DNA of 64,000 bases from Streptomyces sp. NWU339. Lineage in GTDB: Bacteria; Actinomycetota; Actinomycetes; Streptomycetales; Streptomycetaceae. Under the pieces are notes generated by a model. The model worked only from the letters and a program-made list of their open reading frames with translations. It was not told the DNA's origin and did not search any database. The stretch is from contig NZ_QFRK01000008.1 of assembly GCF_003143855.1 (NCBI RefSeq), positions 111,061 to 175,060 on the forward strand, read 5' to 3'. The position numbers and the translations under genes were made by a program. This document shows, one piece after another, positions 36,973 through 46,896 of this stretch (position 1 is its first letter; each line of letters begins with the position of its first letter).

Positions 36973-37275
36973 ATGCAACTGTCACCGCAGGAGCAGGAAA
37001 AACTTCTGGTTTGCGTTGCCGCCCAACTCGCCCGCAGCCGACTGGAGCGGGGGGTGCGGCTGAATTACCCGGAAGCGATCGCGCTGATCACCGAGCACGT
37101 CGTCGAGGGAGCTCGTGATGGGCGCAGCGTGTCAGAGCTGATGTCCAGTGGACGCAGCGTTCTCGGACGTGAGCAGGTCATGGAAGGCGTCCCGGAGATG
37201 ATCGACGACGTGCAGGTCGAGGCGACCTTCCCGGACGGAACCAAGCTGGTCACCGTCCACTCGCCGATCGCCTAG
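36973..37275 (+). CDS. ureA: Urease subunit gamma
   Basis: A 100-residue urease gamma subunit. [19 protein letters not shown] and [21 protein letters not shown] match the family, as does VTVHSPI at the C-terminus. First gene of a seven-gene operon with ureB only 8 bp downstream. AAAGGAACC precedes the ATG. The enzyme splits urea to ammonia and carbamate in the cytoplasm. Confidence 0.95.
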   Translation: MQLSPQEQEKLLVCVAAQLARSRLERGVRLNYPEAIALITEHVVEGARDGRSVSELMSSGRSVLGREQVMEGVPEMIDDVQVEATFPDGTKLVTVHSPIA

Positions 37276-37283
37276 GAGGCCCC

Positions 37284-37649
37284 GTGCTGCCAGGAGAGAT
37301 CATTCCCGCGGACGAAGCCGTGCCGTTGAACCCCGGACGTGTCCGCACGCGGATCCGCGTGGTGAACCCCGCGGACCGGCCGGTGCAGGTCGGTTCGCAC
37401 TACCACTTCGCCGCCGCCAATCCTGAGCTGGAGTTCGACCGCCAGGCCGCGTGGGGGCATCGACTGGACATTCCGGCCGGTACCGCCGTGCGCTTCGAGC
37501 CCGGCGTCGAGCGGGAGGTGGTGCTGGTCCCCATCTCCGGGCTCCGCAGGATCCGGGGGCTGCGCCTGGAATGGGCCGGTGACCTGGACAGCCGGGACCA
37601 CCAGCCGACCGAATTCGCCTATGGACGTAAGGGTGAAGGGCACCGATGA
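37284..37649 (+). CDS. ureB: Urease subunit beta
   Basis: A 121-residue beta subunit with [17 protein letters not shown] and the characteristic [31 protein letters not shown] start behind AGGAGG. It overlaps ureC by 4 bp (ATGA), so translation is coupled. It is complete. Confidence 0.95.
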   Translation: MLPGEIIPADEAVPLNPGRVRTRIRVVNPADRPVQVGSHYHFAAANPELEFDRQAAWGHRLDIPAGTAVRFEPGVEREVVLVPISGLRRIRGLRLEWAGDLDSRDHQPTEFAYGRKGEGHR

Positions 37650-39385
37650 CCTCGGACCAGAACACACCGCGGATCGACCGTGCACGTTACGTCGAGTTGT
37701 TCGGCCCCAGTACCGGTGACCGGATACGCCTGGCCGACACCGACCTGTTCATCGAGGTCACCGAGGATCGCAGCCTGGGACCGCACGGTTCCGGTGACGA
37801 GTCCGTGTTCGGCGGCGGCAAGGTGGTCCGCGAGTCGATGGGGCAGTCGATGGCGATCCGCGCCGAGGGCACGGCGGACGTGGTCATCACCGGCGCTGTG
37901 ATCCTGGACCACTGGGGAGTGGTCAAGGCCGACGTCGGCATCCGCGACGGACGCATCGTCGGCATCGGCAAGGCAGGCAACCCGAACGCTGCCGACGGCA
38001 TCGATCCGGCGCTGGTGATCGGTCCGTCGACGGAGATCATCACGGGAAACGGCCGGATCCTCACCGCCGGGGCGGTCGACTGCCACGTCCACTTCATCGA
38101 TCCCCGATCGATCGACGTCGCGCTGGCTTCGGGAACGACGACGTTGATCGGTGGCGGTACCGGGCCGGCAGACGGCTCCAGGGCGACCACGGTGACGCCG
38201 GGCGACTGGAACATCGGGCGTATGCTGCAGGCCCTAGACGGCGTCCCGCTGAACATCCTGCTGCTCGGCAAGGGCAACACCATGCGCGGCGAAGCACTGA
38301 CCGAGCAGCTGCGCGGGGGCGCCGGGGGCCTGAAGCTGCACGAGGACTGGGGATGCACCCCCGCGGTGATCGACAACGCCCTGCGCATCGCCGAGGAAAC
38401 CGGTGTGCAGATCGCGATCCACAGCGACACCCTCAACGAGTCCGGCTTCCTCGAGTCCACCCTGGAGGCCATCAACGGCCGGTCGATCAACGCGTTCCAC
38501 GCCGAGGGCGCCGGCGGAGGGCACGCACCGGACATCATCCGGGTCGCCTCCGAGCCGTACATCCTTCCGTCGTCGACGAACCCGACCCTCCCGCACACCG
38601 TGAACACGATCGACGAGCACCTCGACATGCTCATGGTGTGCCACCACCTGAAGCCGTCGATTCCGGAGGATCTGGCCTTCGCCGAAAGCCGTATCCGACC
38701 GACCACGATCGCTGCCGAGGACGTGCTGCACGACGTGGGCGCGATCTCCATGGTCAGTTCCGACGGGCAGGCCATGGGGCGCATCGGCGAGGTCGTCATG
38801 CGCACCTGGCAGACCGCACACACCATGAAACGGCATCGGGGCTCGCTTCCGGGCGACCACCGCGCGGACAACATGCGCGCCCGCCGGTACATCGCCAAAT
38901 ACACGATCAACCCGGCGATCACGCACGGCATCCAGGACGCGGTCGGTTCGGTCGAAGTCGGCAAGATCGCCGACCTGGTGCTGTGGGAACCGAAGTTCTT
39001 CGGCGTCAAGCCCCACATGGTCCTCAAGGGCGGGTTCGCCGCGCGGGCCGCGCTGGGCGATGCCAACGCCTCGATCCCCACACCGCAACCGGTGTTCTCG
39101 CGTCCGATGTTCGGGTCGTTCCTGAAGCCGGCCGCGGCGAGCAGCGTGCACTTCGTCGCCCCGACAGCGCTGGACGCCGAGCTCCCCGAACGGCTGCGTC
39201 TGTTCCGTAGGCTCATCGGTGTCACCAGCACCCGTTCCACCACCAAGGCCGACCTGCCGCTCAACGACGCCACCCCGGAGATCCGGGTGGACCCGGACAG
39301 TTTCGCGGTGCGCATCGACGGGGAACTCGTCGAACCGGATCCGGTCTCGGAGCTGCCGATGGCGCAACGCTACTTCCTGTTCTGA
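37646..39385 (+). CDS. ureC: Urease catalytic subunit alpha
   Basis: A 579-residue catalytic subunit with all nickel-site residues: H147 and H149 (CHVHF), carbamylated K230 ([10 protein letters not shown]), H259, H285 and D373 (SSDGQAMGR). H232 and H333 are the conserved active-site histidines. The flap C332 is present in MVCHHLKPS. Every position is the Klebsiella number plus 13. It overlaps ureB by 4 bp and is followed 2 bp later by ureF. No sign of inactivation. Confidence 0.97.
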   Translation: MTSDQNTPRIDRARYVELFGPSTGDRIRLADTDLFIEVTEDRSLGPHGSGDESVFGGGKVVRESMGQSMAIRAEGTADVVITGAVILDHWGVVKADVGIRDGRIVGIGKAGNPNAADGIDPALVIGPSTEIITGNGRILTAGAVDCHVHFIDPRSIDVALASGTTTLIGGGTGPADGSRATTVTPGDWNIGRMLQALDGVPLNILLLGKGNTMRGEALTEQLRGGAGGLKLHEDWGCTPAVIDNALRIAEETGVQIAIHSDTLNESGFLESTLEAINGRSINAFHAEGAGGGHAPDIIRVASEPYILPSSTNPTLPHTVNTIDEHLDMLMVCHHLKPSIPEDLAFAESRIRPTTIAAEDVLHDVGAISMVSSDGQAMGRIGEVVMRTWQTAHTMKRHRGSLPGDHRADNMRARRYIAKYTINPAITHGIQDAVGSVEVGKIADLVLWEPKFFGVKPHMVLKGGFAARAALGDANASIPTPQPVFSRPMFGSFLKPAAASSVHFVAPTALDAELPERLRLFRRLIGVTSTRSTTKADLPLNDATPEIRVDPDSFAVRIDGELVEPDPVSELPMAQRYFLF

Positions 39386-39387
39386 CC

Positions 39388-40083
39388 ATGTCGTGCTCGC
39401 TGGTCATGCTGGCACTTGCCGACGCCCGTTTTCCGGGCGGGGGCCACGCGCACTCGGGCGGGGTGGAGGAAGCCGTGCACCGAGGTCTGGTCACCGGTCC
39501 CGGAGGACTGCGGGAGTTCCTGTTCGGACGGCTGCGGAGCGCGGGTCGCCTGGCCGCGGTGTTCGCCGCCGCCGCCGCTCACGCCGCCGCCGCGGGAGTC
39601 GACGACCGGTACTGGCGGCGGCTGGACTCCGAGATCGACGCGCGCACGCCGTTCCCCGCGCAGCGCGAGGCGTCCCGCGCGCAGGGGCGCGGGACCGCGC
39701 GTGCCGGTCGCATCGCCTGGCCCTCGGCAGCGCTCGACGCGTTGCTGGCGGTGTCCACGCGACCACACCACCCGGCTGTCATCGGCGCTCTGATGGGGGG
39801 CGCGCGTGCGGGCACGCCGCAGGAGGCCGCCGCTGTGGCGGCGTACCTGTCGGTCAGCGGCCCCGCTTCGGCCGCTGTGCGGCTGCTGGGCCTCGATCCC
39901 TTCGCCGCGAACGCCGCCGTGGCCGCACTCGGGCCGGATCTCGAACGCATCACCGAGTACGCCGCTTCCGTGGCCGGACACGACCCGGCTGCTCTACCCG
40001 CGGTGGGCGCTCCCGCGCTCGATCTGCTGGCGCAGGCCCACCAACAGCACCATCGAGACGAGGTGAGGCTCTTTGCCAGCTGA
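39388..40083 (+). CDS. ureF: Urease accessory protein UreF
   Basis: A 231-residue helical nickel-insertion chaperone that forms a complex with UreD and UreG. The opening [23 protein letters not shown] is typical of actinobacterial UreF. It starts 2 bp after ureC and overlaps ureG by 11 bp. Sequence is Ala-rich and relatively divergent, as usual for UreF. Confidence 0.9.
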   Translation: MSCSLVMLALADARFPGGGHAHSGGVEEAVHRGLVTGPGGLREFLFGRLRSAGRLAAVFAAAAAHAAAAGVDDRYWRRLDSEIDARTPFPAQREASRAQGRGTARAGRIAWPSAALDALLAVSTRPHHPAVIGALMGGARAGTPQEAAAVAAYLSVSGPASAAVRLLGLDPFAANAAVAALGPDLERITEYAASVAGHDPAALPAVGAPALDLLAQAHQQHHRDEVRLFAS

Positions 40084-40777
40084 CCACGACCACCGGCACG
40101 ACCACGACCACCGGCACCCGGTGAACTTCGATCCGACCGCGCCGGAACCAGACCCTTTCGGCTCTGCGCCCACCGCGGGACGCCCGCTCCGCATCGGACT
40201 GGGCGGTCCGGTCGGAAGCGGGAAGACCGCACTGGTCGCCGCCCTGTGCCGCTCCCTCGGCGCCGAGGTCGACCTCGCCGTGGTGACCAACGACATCTAC
40301 ACGACCGAGGACGCGGACTTCCTGCGGCGTGCCGGCGTCCTCGACCCGGACCGGATCGAGGCCGTGCAGACCGGGGCCTGCCCGCACACCGCGATCCGCG
40401 ACGACATCACGGCCAACCTCGACGCCGTCGAACGCCTGGAGCAGCGCCACTCCGGTCTGCGCCTGATCCTGATCGAGAGCGGCGGCGACAACCTGACGGC
40501 CGTGTTCAGCCGCGGGCTGGCCGACGTCCAGATCTTCGTCGTGGACGTCGCCGGAGGTGACAAGGTGCCCCGCAAGGGCGGTCCCGGCGTGACCACGGCC
40601 GACCTGTTGGTCATCAACAAGATCGATCTGGCTGAGCGGGTCGGTGCGGACATGGCGGTCATGACCGCCGACGCGCACCGGATGCGCGGCGGGCTTCCGG
40701 TGATCACCCAATCGCTGACCGACACCCCCGAAGCGCCCGAGGTGACGGCCTGGGTCCGAGAGCAGTTGGCGCGGTGA
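40073..40777 (+). CDS. ureG: Urease accessory GTPase UreG
   Basis: A 234-residue SIMIBI GTPase that couples GTP hydrolysis to nickel insertion. P-loop [12 protein letters not shown], the metal-binding C-P-H motif in [13 protein letters not shown] and NKIDLAE are present. A TTG start at 40073 retains a His-rich N-terminus ([11 protein letters not shown]), which may store nickel in place of the missing UreE; the in-frame GTG at 40121 would lose it. It overlaps ureF by 11 bp and ureD by 4 bp. Confidence 0.93.
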   Translation: MPADHDHRHDHDHRHPVNFDPTAPEPDPFGSAPTAGRPLRIGLGGPVGSGKTALVAALCRSLGAEVDLAVVTNDIYTTEDADFLRRAGVLDPDRIEAVQTGACPHTAIRDDITANLDAVERLEQRHSGLRLILIESGGDNLTAVFSRGLADVQIFVVDVAGGDKVPRKGGPGVTTADLLVINKIDLAERVGADMAVMTADAHRMRGGLPVITQSLTDTPEAPEVTAWVREQLAR

Positions 40778-41550
40778 AGGCCCGCGCGCGCCTGACCGTG
40801 GAGCTCGACCCGCGGGGCCGCAGCGTCGTCCGGGAGCTGTCCTCGGCCTCACCGCTGACCCTGATGCCCCGGCGCGGGGCCGTCCGACCCGCCGCGGGAC
40901 CGGCGGACCGGGCGGTGGTGCACCTGGTCAACTCGGTGACGTCCCCACTCGGCGGAGACGAACTGGACCTGCGGGTGCGGGTCGGAGCGGGCGCGCGCCT
41001 GCTGCTGCGCGGTGTCGCCGCCACACTGGTGCTGCCCGGCCACCGCCGGGGCGGCAGCCGCAGCACCGTTCATGTCGAGGTCGCCGAGGGCGGCACCCTC
41101 GAGTACCTGCCGGAACACACCGTCGTGACCGCCCGAGCCGAGCACGAGGCCGAGTTCCGGGCGAAGCTGGCGCAGGGCGCGCTCGTGCGCTGCCGCGAGG
41201 TACTGGTACTCGGGCGCAGCAGTGAGCGTTCCGGTCTGTTGCAGACCAGCACGCACATCACGCGCGGGGAAGTGCCGTTGCTGCGGCAGACGCTCGAACT
41301 CGGAAACCCCCGCCTGGAGGCCAGTGCCGGCTATCTCGCCGGGGCGCGGGTCGTGGCCACCGAATCCGTGGTCTGGAAGAACGACCCGGTGGGGCCGACG
41401 AGCGGCGAGTGGTGGTCGTTGACCCCGCTGGCCGCCGGCGGGGCGACGGCCACCGCCCTGGCTTCCGACGCGGTGACCGCGCAGCACCGGCTGACCGAAG
41501 CCCTTCGGACGCACCCGGACGGGAAGGAGCTCACGGAGGAGCACTGGTGA
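40774..41550 (+). CDS. ureD: Urease accessory protein UreD
   Basis: A 258-residue UreD/UreH scaffold that binds UreF and the apo-urease. [30 protein letters not shown] matches the family beta-helix. GTGA overlaps tie it to ureG and to the transporter that follows. Complete. Confidence 0.9.
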   Translation: MKARARLTVELDPRGRSVVRELSSASPLTLMPRRGAVRPAAGPADRAVVHLVNSVTSPLGGDELDLRVRVGAGARLLLRGVAATLVLPGHRRGGSRSTVHVEVAEGGTLEYLPEHTVVTARAEHEAEFRAKLAQGALVRCREVLVLGRSSERSGLLQTSTHITRGEVPLLRQTLELGNPRLEASAGYLAGARVVATESVVWKNDPVGPTSGEWWSLTPLAAGGATATALASDAVTAQHRLTEALRTHPDGKELTEEHW

Positions 41551-42419
41551 GCACGAAGACGCCCCCACCGGAACATCGCAATGCCCTCGGCCTCGACGCA
41601 CTGCGGGGGATCCTTCGCGGAGTCGCGCAGGTGTACCTGCAGAACAACACGCTCACCGGTGTGTTGTTCCTGGCGGGGCTGTTCGTCTCCGGCCCGGTCG
41701 CCGGGATGTGCGCACTGCTCGGAAGCGCGGTCGGGGCCGCCACCGCCGCGCTGTTGCGGGTACCGGCCGAGCGGATCGGGCAGGGACTCTACGGCTTCAA
41801 TTCCGTCCTGATCGCCCTGGGAGCCGCCGGCTCGTTCCGTCCACTGTGGCTCACCGCACTCGCCGCTGTCGGGGGAGCGGTGACAGCCGCGCTGCTCACG
41901 CACGTCGCCCGGTACTTTCTGCGCGTACCGGCCTACACTGCGCCATTCGTGTTCACCTACTGGCTGCTGGAGTACCTGGGCGAGTTCAGGCACTGGCCTT
42001 CGGCGCCACCGTCCCACCCGGTGCTCGGACTGGGCGTTTTCGCCAGCGCGGCCGAGGTCTTCCTCGTGACGGGTCTGCTGCCGGGCCTGTTCATCCTCGC
42101 CGGACTCGCGGTTTCACGGTGGACCCTGGCAGTGGGAGCCCTCGCAGCCGCACTGGCGACGTACGGAATCGTGCAAGGGGTTCCGCTGTTCCCGGCCAAC
42201 GAGATCACCACCGGCGTCTACGGCTTCAACGCCGTGCTCGTCGTGGTGGGCATGCTCAGCACCGGCAGAGGATGGCGAGCATGCGTCCTCGCCGTTCCCG
42301 CGGTGCTGCTGTTGCAGGCCGGGATCGAAGCGGTTGGACTCACTCCGGCCACGTTTCCCTTCGTGCTGGCGATGTGGTGTGCCGACCTCTGGCGTGCTCG
42401 CTCGGAGCACGAGAAGTAA
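41547..42419 (+). CDS. Urea transporter (UT family channel)
   Basis: A 290-residue membrane protein of the urea channel family (Yut/UT-B like), with an internal repeat. Two pore-forming L-Y-G-F-N motifs (GLYGFNSVLIALG and GVYGFNAVLVVVG) mark the halves, each with several helices. The GTG start overlaps the ureD stop by 4 bp, so urea entry is coupled to its breakdown. The last gene of the operon. Confidence 0.92.
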   Translation: MSTKTPPPEHRNALGLDALRGILRGVAQVYLQNNTLTGVLFLAGLFVSGPVAGMCALLGSAVGAATAALLRVPAERIGQGLYGFNSVLIALGAAGSFRPLWLTALAAVGGAVTAALLTHVARYFLRVPAYTAPFVFTYWLLEYLGEFRHWPSAPPSHPVLGLGVFASAAEVFLVTGLLPGLFILAGLAVSRWTLAVGALAAALATYGIVQGVPLFPANEITTGVYGFNAVLVVVGMLSTGRGWRACVLAVPAVLLLQAGIEAVGLTPATFPFVLAMWCADLWRARSEHEK

Positions 42420-42596
42420 CCGAGCGCAAGCCGACTCGGTGATGCCGTAGTCGCTGGTGGCGTGGTGCATGCGCGCACAGGAGGCGGGACCCACTGCCCC
42501 GGCGGACACCACGTGAGCTGAGCGGGGCCGGGACCGGCGTGGTGGCTTCCGCTTCGCCGGCTCGCCGTCCGGGCGGTCCTTCGACCGGTGCGAAGA

Positions 42597-42887
42597 TCAG
42601 GCGCGAACCAGGAGCGCGACGCCCACAGCCAGGAACCCGAGTCCTGCCACGACGGCGATCCCGCCCCATATCCGCACGAGCATTCGGAGTCTCGGTGCGT
42701 TGCGCGAGAAGTCCATCCCGGGGTGTTCCCTCCCCAGCCTGCTGAAGCCCCGCAGGATGCCGGATTCGGTGTATGCGGGGTTCAGTTGTGTGTCCACGAC
42801 CCGTTGGGCGACGCCACGGTGGTCCGTCGCCAGTGCAAGTCCGCCCAGTACGATCCCGACGCCCAGCACCAGCGGAATCAGACTCAT
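42597..42887 (-). CDS. Small two-helix membrane protein
   Basis: A 96-residue protein with hydrophobic helices at each end (LIPLVLGVGIVLGGLALA; GGIAVVAGLGFLAVGVALLV) and a polar middle (FSRLGREHPGMDFSRNAPRL). ATG behind a purine-rich GGGGGA. Function unknown. Convergent with the urea transporter. Confidence 0.7.
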   Translation of the reverse strand: MSLIPLVLGVGIVLGGLALATDHRGVAQRVVDTQLNPAYTESGILRGFSRLGREHPGMDFSRNAPRLRMLVRIWGGIAVVAGLGFLAVGVALLVRA

Positions 42888-43020
42888 TCGTCCCCCAGGA
42901 AGTTTGCTGTCGTCGTGACACCGGAGCGTCGGACAAATGGTTCGACGCCCGGCCTCCCCGCCGGACATCCTGCTCGAGCAGCAAGCCGAGTCAAGTCGAC
43001 CGAGCGTCCTCGGAGGACCG

Positions 43021-43395
43021 TTGAACCCGACCATCCGCCACATCACCTTCGACTGCACGGGCGATCCCTACGAACTCGCCCAATTCTGGAGTGCCCTGCT
43101 GGGCAACTCGATCTCGGACGAGGACAAACCGGGGGACCCAGAGGTTTTGATCGAGGACCCGACCGGCGCCCCGGGCCTGCTCTTCGTCCGAGTGGAGGAG
43201 GGCAAGACTGCCAAGAACCGCCTCCACTTCGACCTGAAGCCGACAGGCCGCACCCGCGCCGAGGAGGTCGCCCGAGCCCTCACCCTCGGCGCCCGCCGAC
43301 TGGCCGACCACACTCGCCCCGACGGCAGGGGTTGGATCACCATGTCCGACCCGGAGGGAAACGAATTCTGCATCGAACGAGGCGAGTTGGGCTGA
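43021..43395 (+). CDS. VOC-fold protein
   Basis: A 124-residue protein starting at TTG 43021, behind GGAGGA. IRHITFDCTGDPYELAQFW is the common VOC N-terminus and MSDPEGNEFCIERG closes it. Similar proteins annotate as glyoxalase/bleomycin resistance family without a known substrate. TTG is chosen since family members start at this residue. Confidence 0.82.
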   Translation: MNPTIRHITFDCTGDPYELAQFWSALLGNSISDEDKPGDPEVLIEDPTGAPGLLFVRVEEGKTAKNRLHFDLKPTGRTRAEEVARALTLGARRLADHTRPDGRGWITMSDPEGNEFCIERGELG

Positions 43396-43533
43396 CGGAC
43401 GGCACGGGCGGCCGGCAGGCCTTCCGTCGACCGTCCGACAGCACGTCGTCGAGCGGCACGTGAACCGGTGGCCCGGCCCTGATCGCATGATCACGGGCCG
43501 GGCGGGCCGGACACGCCTCCCGGTCGGTCGACG

Positions 43534-44019
43534 TCAGCCGACCGAGGCGGCGAACATGCCGGGCTCGTAGGAGCCTCCCCGCTGGTGCACGATCACGGCG
43601 AGCCGGTTGGCCGCGTTGATCAGCGCGACCAGGGCGACCAGTGCGGCGGTCTGGTCGTCGTCGTAGTGCTTGCGCACCTGGGACCAGGTCTCGTCGGACA
43701 CGCCCTGGTGGGCGTCGGCGAGCCGGGTGCCCTCCTCGGCGAGCGCCAGCGCGGCCCGCTCGGCGTCGGTGAACACGGTGGACTCGCGCCAGGCGGCGAC
43801 CAGGTGGAGCCGGACCGCGCTCTCACCGGCCGCCGTCGCCTCCTTGGTGTGCATGTCGATGCAGTGACCGCAGCCGTTGATCTGGCTGGCGCGCAGCGAC
43901 ACCAGCTCCTGCGTGGACCTCGGCAGCGGCGACTGCTGGACCACCAGGCCGGCGCCGGCGAACCGCTTGGTGAACTTCAGGGAGATCTCGTTGCCGAACA
44001 GGTTGAACCGGGCGTCCAT
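43534..44019 (-). CDS. Carboxymuconolactone decarboxylase / AhpD-like protein
   Basis: A 161-residue all-helical protein. The ASQINGCGHCIDMHTKEA motif has the redox CxxC pair and following histidine of AhpD-like alkylhydroperoxidases. SLRASQINGC fits the carboxymuconolactone decarboxylase family. Probably a thiol-dependent peroxidase partner. Monocistronic. Confidence 0.9.
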   Translation of the reverse strand: MDARFNLFGNEISLKFTKRFAGAGLVVQQSPLPRSTQELVSLRASQINGCGHCIDMHTKEATAAGESAVRLHLVAAWRESTVFTDAERAALALAEEGTRLADAHQGVSDETWSQVRKHYDDDQTAALVALVALINAANRLAVIVHQRGGSYEPGMFAASVG

Positions 44020-44177
44020 GACGTCGTCCTCACTCGTGTTCGTGGTGTTGCACTGGACGAACACGAGACGCCGGCGCCCCGCTCCCTGTGACAGGCCGGC
44101 CGTGTGACCCGCGCCATGGCCCATGGACGTCACACATCCGCGAGGGCCGGTGTCAGGCGCGCGGGGCGCCGTCGGGA

Positions 44178-44393
44178 TCAGCCCGTCCCGCGGGCCAGGA
44201 CGCGGCGGGCCGCCTCGGCTTCCGCCGCCGCCGGGGACAGCTCGTCGAGGGAGTCGAGCTCGGTGTCGCTCTCCAGCTCCCGCTCCCAGGCCGCCGCGAG
44301 CTGTTCCTGCTCCTCGCGCGGTTTGGCGCTGACGGCTTTCCGGTGGTCCGGGTCCAGAGCCGTCAGGAATCGTCCGACCGTGTCCGTGGACAT
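44178..44393 (-). CDS. Small acidic hypothetical protein
   Basis: A 71-residue charged, helical protein with AAGGAG before its ATG. No domain recognised, no membrane segment. It is transcribed toward the AhpD gene and is divergent from the histidine phosphatase. Confidence 0.6.
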   Translation of the reverse strand: MSTDTVGRFLTALDPDHRKAVSAKPREEQEQLAAAWERELESDTELDSLDELSPAAAEAEAARRVLARGTG

Positions 44394-44547
44394 GCCGTAC
44401 TCCTTGTCGCTGGGAAGGTCGCCGGGAAGCAGGCCGCTCCCAGCACCAGCATGGCCAGCCGGTCCGCAGACGGCGACCCGAGACGGAGACGAGTGGAGTG
44501 GCAGAGTGGAAGACCGACCCCCGGCTCTTACGGAGACAGAACCGAAC

Positions 44548-45216
44548 ATGCGCCTCCTGCTCGTACGCCACGGCCAGACCCCTTCCAACCTCAAGCACCT
44601 GCTGGACACGGCAGAACCCGGCCCCGGGCTGACCCCGCTGGGACAGGAGCAGGCGGCCGCCCTCCCGGACGCGCTGGCGGAGGAGAGGATCGACGCCCTC
44701 TACGCCTCCACCCTGCTGCGCGCCCAGCTCACCGCGGCACCGCTGGCCACCCGGACGGGACTGGAGGTCCGGGTGCGCGACGGCATCCGGGAGCTGTCCG
44801 CCGGCGACCTGGAGATGCGAGGGGACGCCGAGGCCTCCGAGACCTACCTGACCACCGCCTTCGCCTGGTCGGCGGGGGACACCGGACTCAGGATGCCGGG
44901 CGGCGAGAACGGGGTGGAGGCCCTGGGGCGGTACGACGCCGTCGTGGAGGAGGCCGCGGCCACCGGGGCCGAGACCGTGGCCATGGTCAGCCACGGCGCC
45001 GCGATCCGCATGTGGGTGGCGGCCCGGGCGGAGAACGTCGACGTCGACTTCGCCTCCGCGCACGCGCTGCGGAACACCGGTGTCGTCATCCTCTCCGGCG
45101 CCCCCGGCGAGGGCTGGTGGGTGCGCCGCTGGGAAGAGCACTCCATCGGTCCCGAGGACAGCGGCCCGGACGCGAGCGGCCCCGCGGGGGAAGCCGTCGA
45201 GGGCGTCGACGGGTAG
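44548..45216 (+). CDS. Histidine phosphatase family protein
   Basis: A 222-residue phosphoglycerate-mutase-fold phosphatase. LVRHGQT supplies the phosphorylated histidine (H8), YASTLLRAQLTA and VAMVSHGAAIRMW the second arginine and histidine. The C-terminal 25 residues are acidic and disordered. The substrate is unknown. A single gene. Confidence 0.9.
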   Translation: MRLLLVRHGQTPSNLKHLLDTAEPGPGLTPLGQEQAAALPDALAEERIDALYASTLLRAQLTAAPLATRTGLEVRVRDGIRELSAGDLEMRGDAEASETYLTTAFAWSAGDTGLRMPGGENGVEALGRYDAVVEEAAATGAETVAMVSHGAAIRMWVAARAENVDVDFASAHALRNTGVVILSGAPGEGWWVRRWEEHSIGPEDSGPDASGPAGEAVEGVDG

Positions 45217-45288
45217 GGCCTGTCCGGCCCCTCACGCCACCGCGTGCCTGACCCGGCCGCCGGATCGCCCCCTCGGACCACCGGTGCC

Positions 45289-45696
45289 TTACGGGAACGA
45301 GTGGCTGGGGGAGGTGGACGGCACTGCGGACCGGTCCGCGGGCAGGCTGCCGCTCGGCCGGGGGCTCGGTGTCGCGCTCGGGGTCGTACCGGGCGTCGTG
45401 CTGGGAGTCGGGAAGGTGGTCCCGGGCGGGACGGCCGGCGGGACGGGGCGCGGGTCGGCCGGTTCCGGGGCCAGCATCAGGTAGGCGGCCCCGGCCAGGG
45501 CGGCGGCCGCGAGGCCGGCCAGAGCGGCGAGGCCGACCCGGGACGTCGGGGCCCGCCTCCACCACAGCCGTCGGCGGGCCGGGCGGGGCGGCGAGGCCGG
45601 CCGCAGATCCCTTGCCGTGACCGACTCCGCCCGGGCTTCGAGCGCCTGCCGCAGTCGGCGTTCCACGAGGCGTTCGCGTTCCCCTCCGGCCGTCAT
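45289..45696 (-). CDS. Membrane protein coupled to a sigma factor (possible anti-sigma)
   Basis: A 135-residue protein. The first 50 residues are charged and cytoplasmic, then one transmembrane helix (VGLAALAGLAAAALAGAAYLM) and a Pro/Thr/Ser-rich outer tail. It overlaps the sigma gene by 4 bp, the organisation expected of a membrane anti-sigma factor, but no zinc-binding anti-sigma motif is visible, so that role is inference. Confidence 0.72.
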   Translation of the reverse strand: MTAGGERERLVERRLRQALEARAESVTARDLRPASPPRPARRRLWWRRAPTSRVGLAALAGLAAAALAGAAYLMLAPEPADPRPVPPAVPPGTTFPTPSTTPGTTPSATPSPRPSGSLPADRSAVPSTSPSHSFP

Positions 45697-46370
45697 ATCC
45701 GTCCCTCCAGAATCCGTTCCAGCGCGTCCAGGGCGCGGCTGGCGTTCGACTTGACCGCGCCCCGGCTGATCCCCAGGGCCTGGGCGATCTCCGCCTCGCT
45801 GAGGTCGGCCCAGTACCGCAGGACCAGGACCTGGCGGCGGCGCGGGGTGAGCCGGCCCAGGGCGGCGAGCACCTCGCGGTGCGCCTCGTCCAGCACCACG
45901 TGCTCCTCGGCGGAGGGGACGTCGACCGGGGCGGGCGGGGTCCAGGCGCGGGCGGTGCGACGGCGCCGCAACACCGAACGGGAGGTGTTGACGACCGCCG
46001 TGCGCAGGTACCCCAGCGCGTTGTCGACCTCGGTGATGTGCTCGCCGTGGCGGCGGTAGAGGGCGGTGAAGGCGTCCTGGACGACGTCCTCGGCGGTGGC
46101 GAGGTCATCGACGAGGAGTACCGCAAGGCGGACCATGCCGAGGCGGTGCGCGTGGTAGAGGTCGGTGAGGGTGGGGGGTCGGGGGGCCGCGGTGCCGTAC
46201 GGGGCCGCGGGCCGCGGGTGCCTTGCGAGCGGGCGGTCGGCAGGAGGGGCCGACCGGTCGCGGAGCAGCAGCAGTGTGCGCAGGGCCGCACGCACGCCCC
46301 GCCCGCCGCCGGGCCGCACCCGGGGGAATCCGGGTGCGACGGTGCGGAACGGCAGGGCGTGGTGCAGCAC
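45693..46370 (-). CDS. SigE-family RNA polymerase sigma factor
   Basis: About 225 residues. Region 2 (LYHAHRLGMVRLAVLLVDDLATAEDVVQDAF) and region 4 (LTPRRRQVLVLRYWADLSEAEIAQALGISRGAVKSNASRAL) are clear. The GTG at 46370 (VLHHALPF) is chosen because it lies just after the sortase substrate stop, but its Shine-Dalgarno is weak. Group 4 (ECF-like) factors of this type control envelope or stress genes. It overlaps its membrane partner by 4 bp. Confidence 0.87.
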   Translation of the reverse strand: MLHHALPFRTVAPGFPRVRPGGGRGVRAALRTLLLLRDRSAPPADRPLARHPRPAAPYGTAAPRPPTLTDLYHAHRLGMVRLAVLLVDDLATAEDVVQDAFTALYRRHGEHITEVDNALGYLRTAVVNTSRSVLRRRRTARAWTPPAPVDVPSAEEHVVLDEAHREVLAALGRLTPRRRQVLVLRYWADLSEAEIAQALGISRGAVKSNASRALDALERILEGRI

Positions 46371-46392
46371 AGGGTTTCTTGAGGCGAGCACG

Positions 46393-46896
46393 TCAGCGAA
46401 GGGCACGCCGCCGCACGACGAACAGGGCCCCGGCCCCGAGCGCGACGAGCCCGGCGGCGCCGGCACCTATGGCGACGGTGGTGGAGTCGGAGCCGGTGTG
46501 CGCGAGCTCGGGCTCGGTGGAGGACTGCGTGGCGCCGGGGGCGCTGCTGACGTCCGGGATCGGCTTGGTGTCGTTCGGCGGCAGGCTGGTGACCGGCGAC
46601 GGGGCGGCAGACGATGTGGCGCTCGGTGGAAGGCTGGCGTCCGGGGTCGGGGCGGCGGACGGGGCGGCGCTCGGTGGAAGGCTGGCGTCCGGGGTCGGGG
46701 CGGCGGAGGGGGCGGCGCTCGGCGGAAGGCTGGTGACCGGCGACGAGGCGACAGACGGCGTGGCGCTCGGCTCGGCCGTCGCCCAGGCGGGCACGGCGGT
46801 CGCGGCCAGTGCGCCGGTGGCGACGGCGGTGACGACTGCGCGCTTCAGGTAGGACAAGGCGGTTTCTCCCGATGTGCGTCGGGGGCACGAGATCAT
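46393..46896 (-). CDS. LAxTG sortase-anchored surface protein
   Basis: About 167 residues. Signal peptide (YLKRAVVTAVATGALAATAVPAWA) is followed by a Pro/Ser-rich stretch with 16-residue repeats (SLPPSAAPSAAPTPDA, two perfect and one decayed copies). The LAHTG motif, a transmembrane helix and RRR tail form a class E sortase signal. A TTG at 46857 behind GGGAG is an alternative start. It stands just upstream of the sigma factor and may share its transcript. Confidence 0.82.
   Translation of the reverse strand: MISCPRRTSGETALSYLKRAVVTAVATGALAATAVPAWATAEPSATPSVASSPVTSLPPSAAPSAAPTPDASLPPSAAPSAAPTPDASLPPSATSSAAPSPVTSLPPNDTKPIPDVSSAPGATQSSTEPELAHTGSDSTTVAIGAGAAGLVALGAGALFVVRRRALR

Noticed and set aside
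46600..46760. Long GC-rich tandem repeats resembling minisatellite DNA
   Set aside because: They encode 16-residue Pro/Ser repeats of the surface protein. Copy-number variation is possible but the tract is coding.
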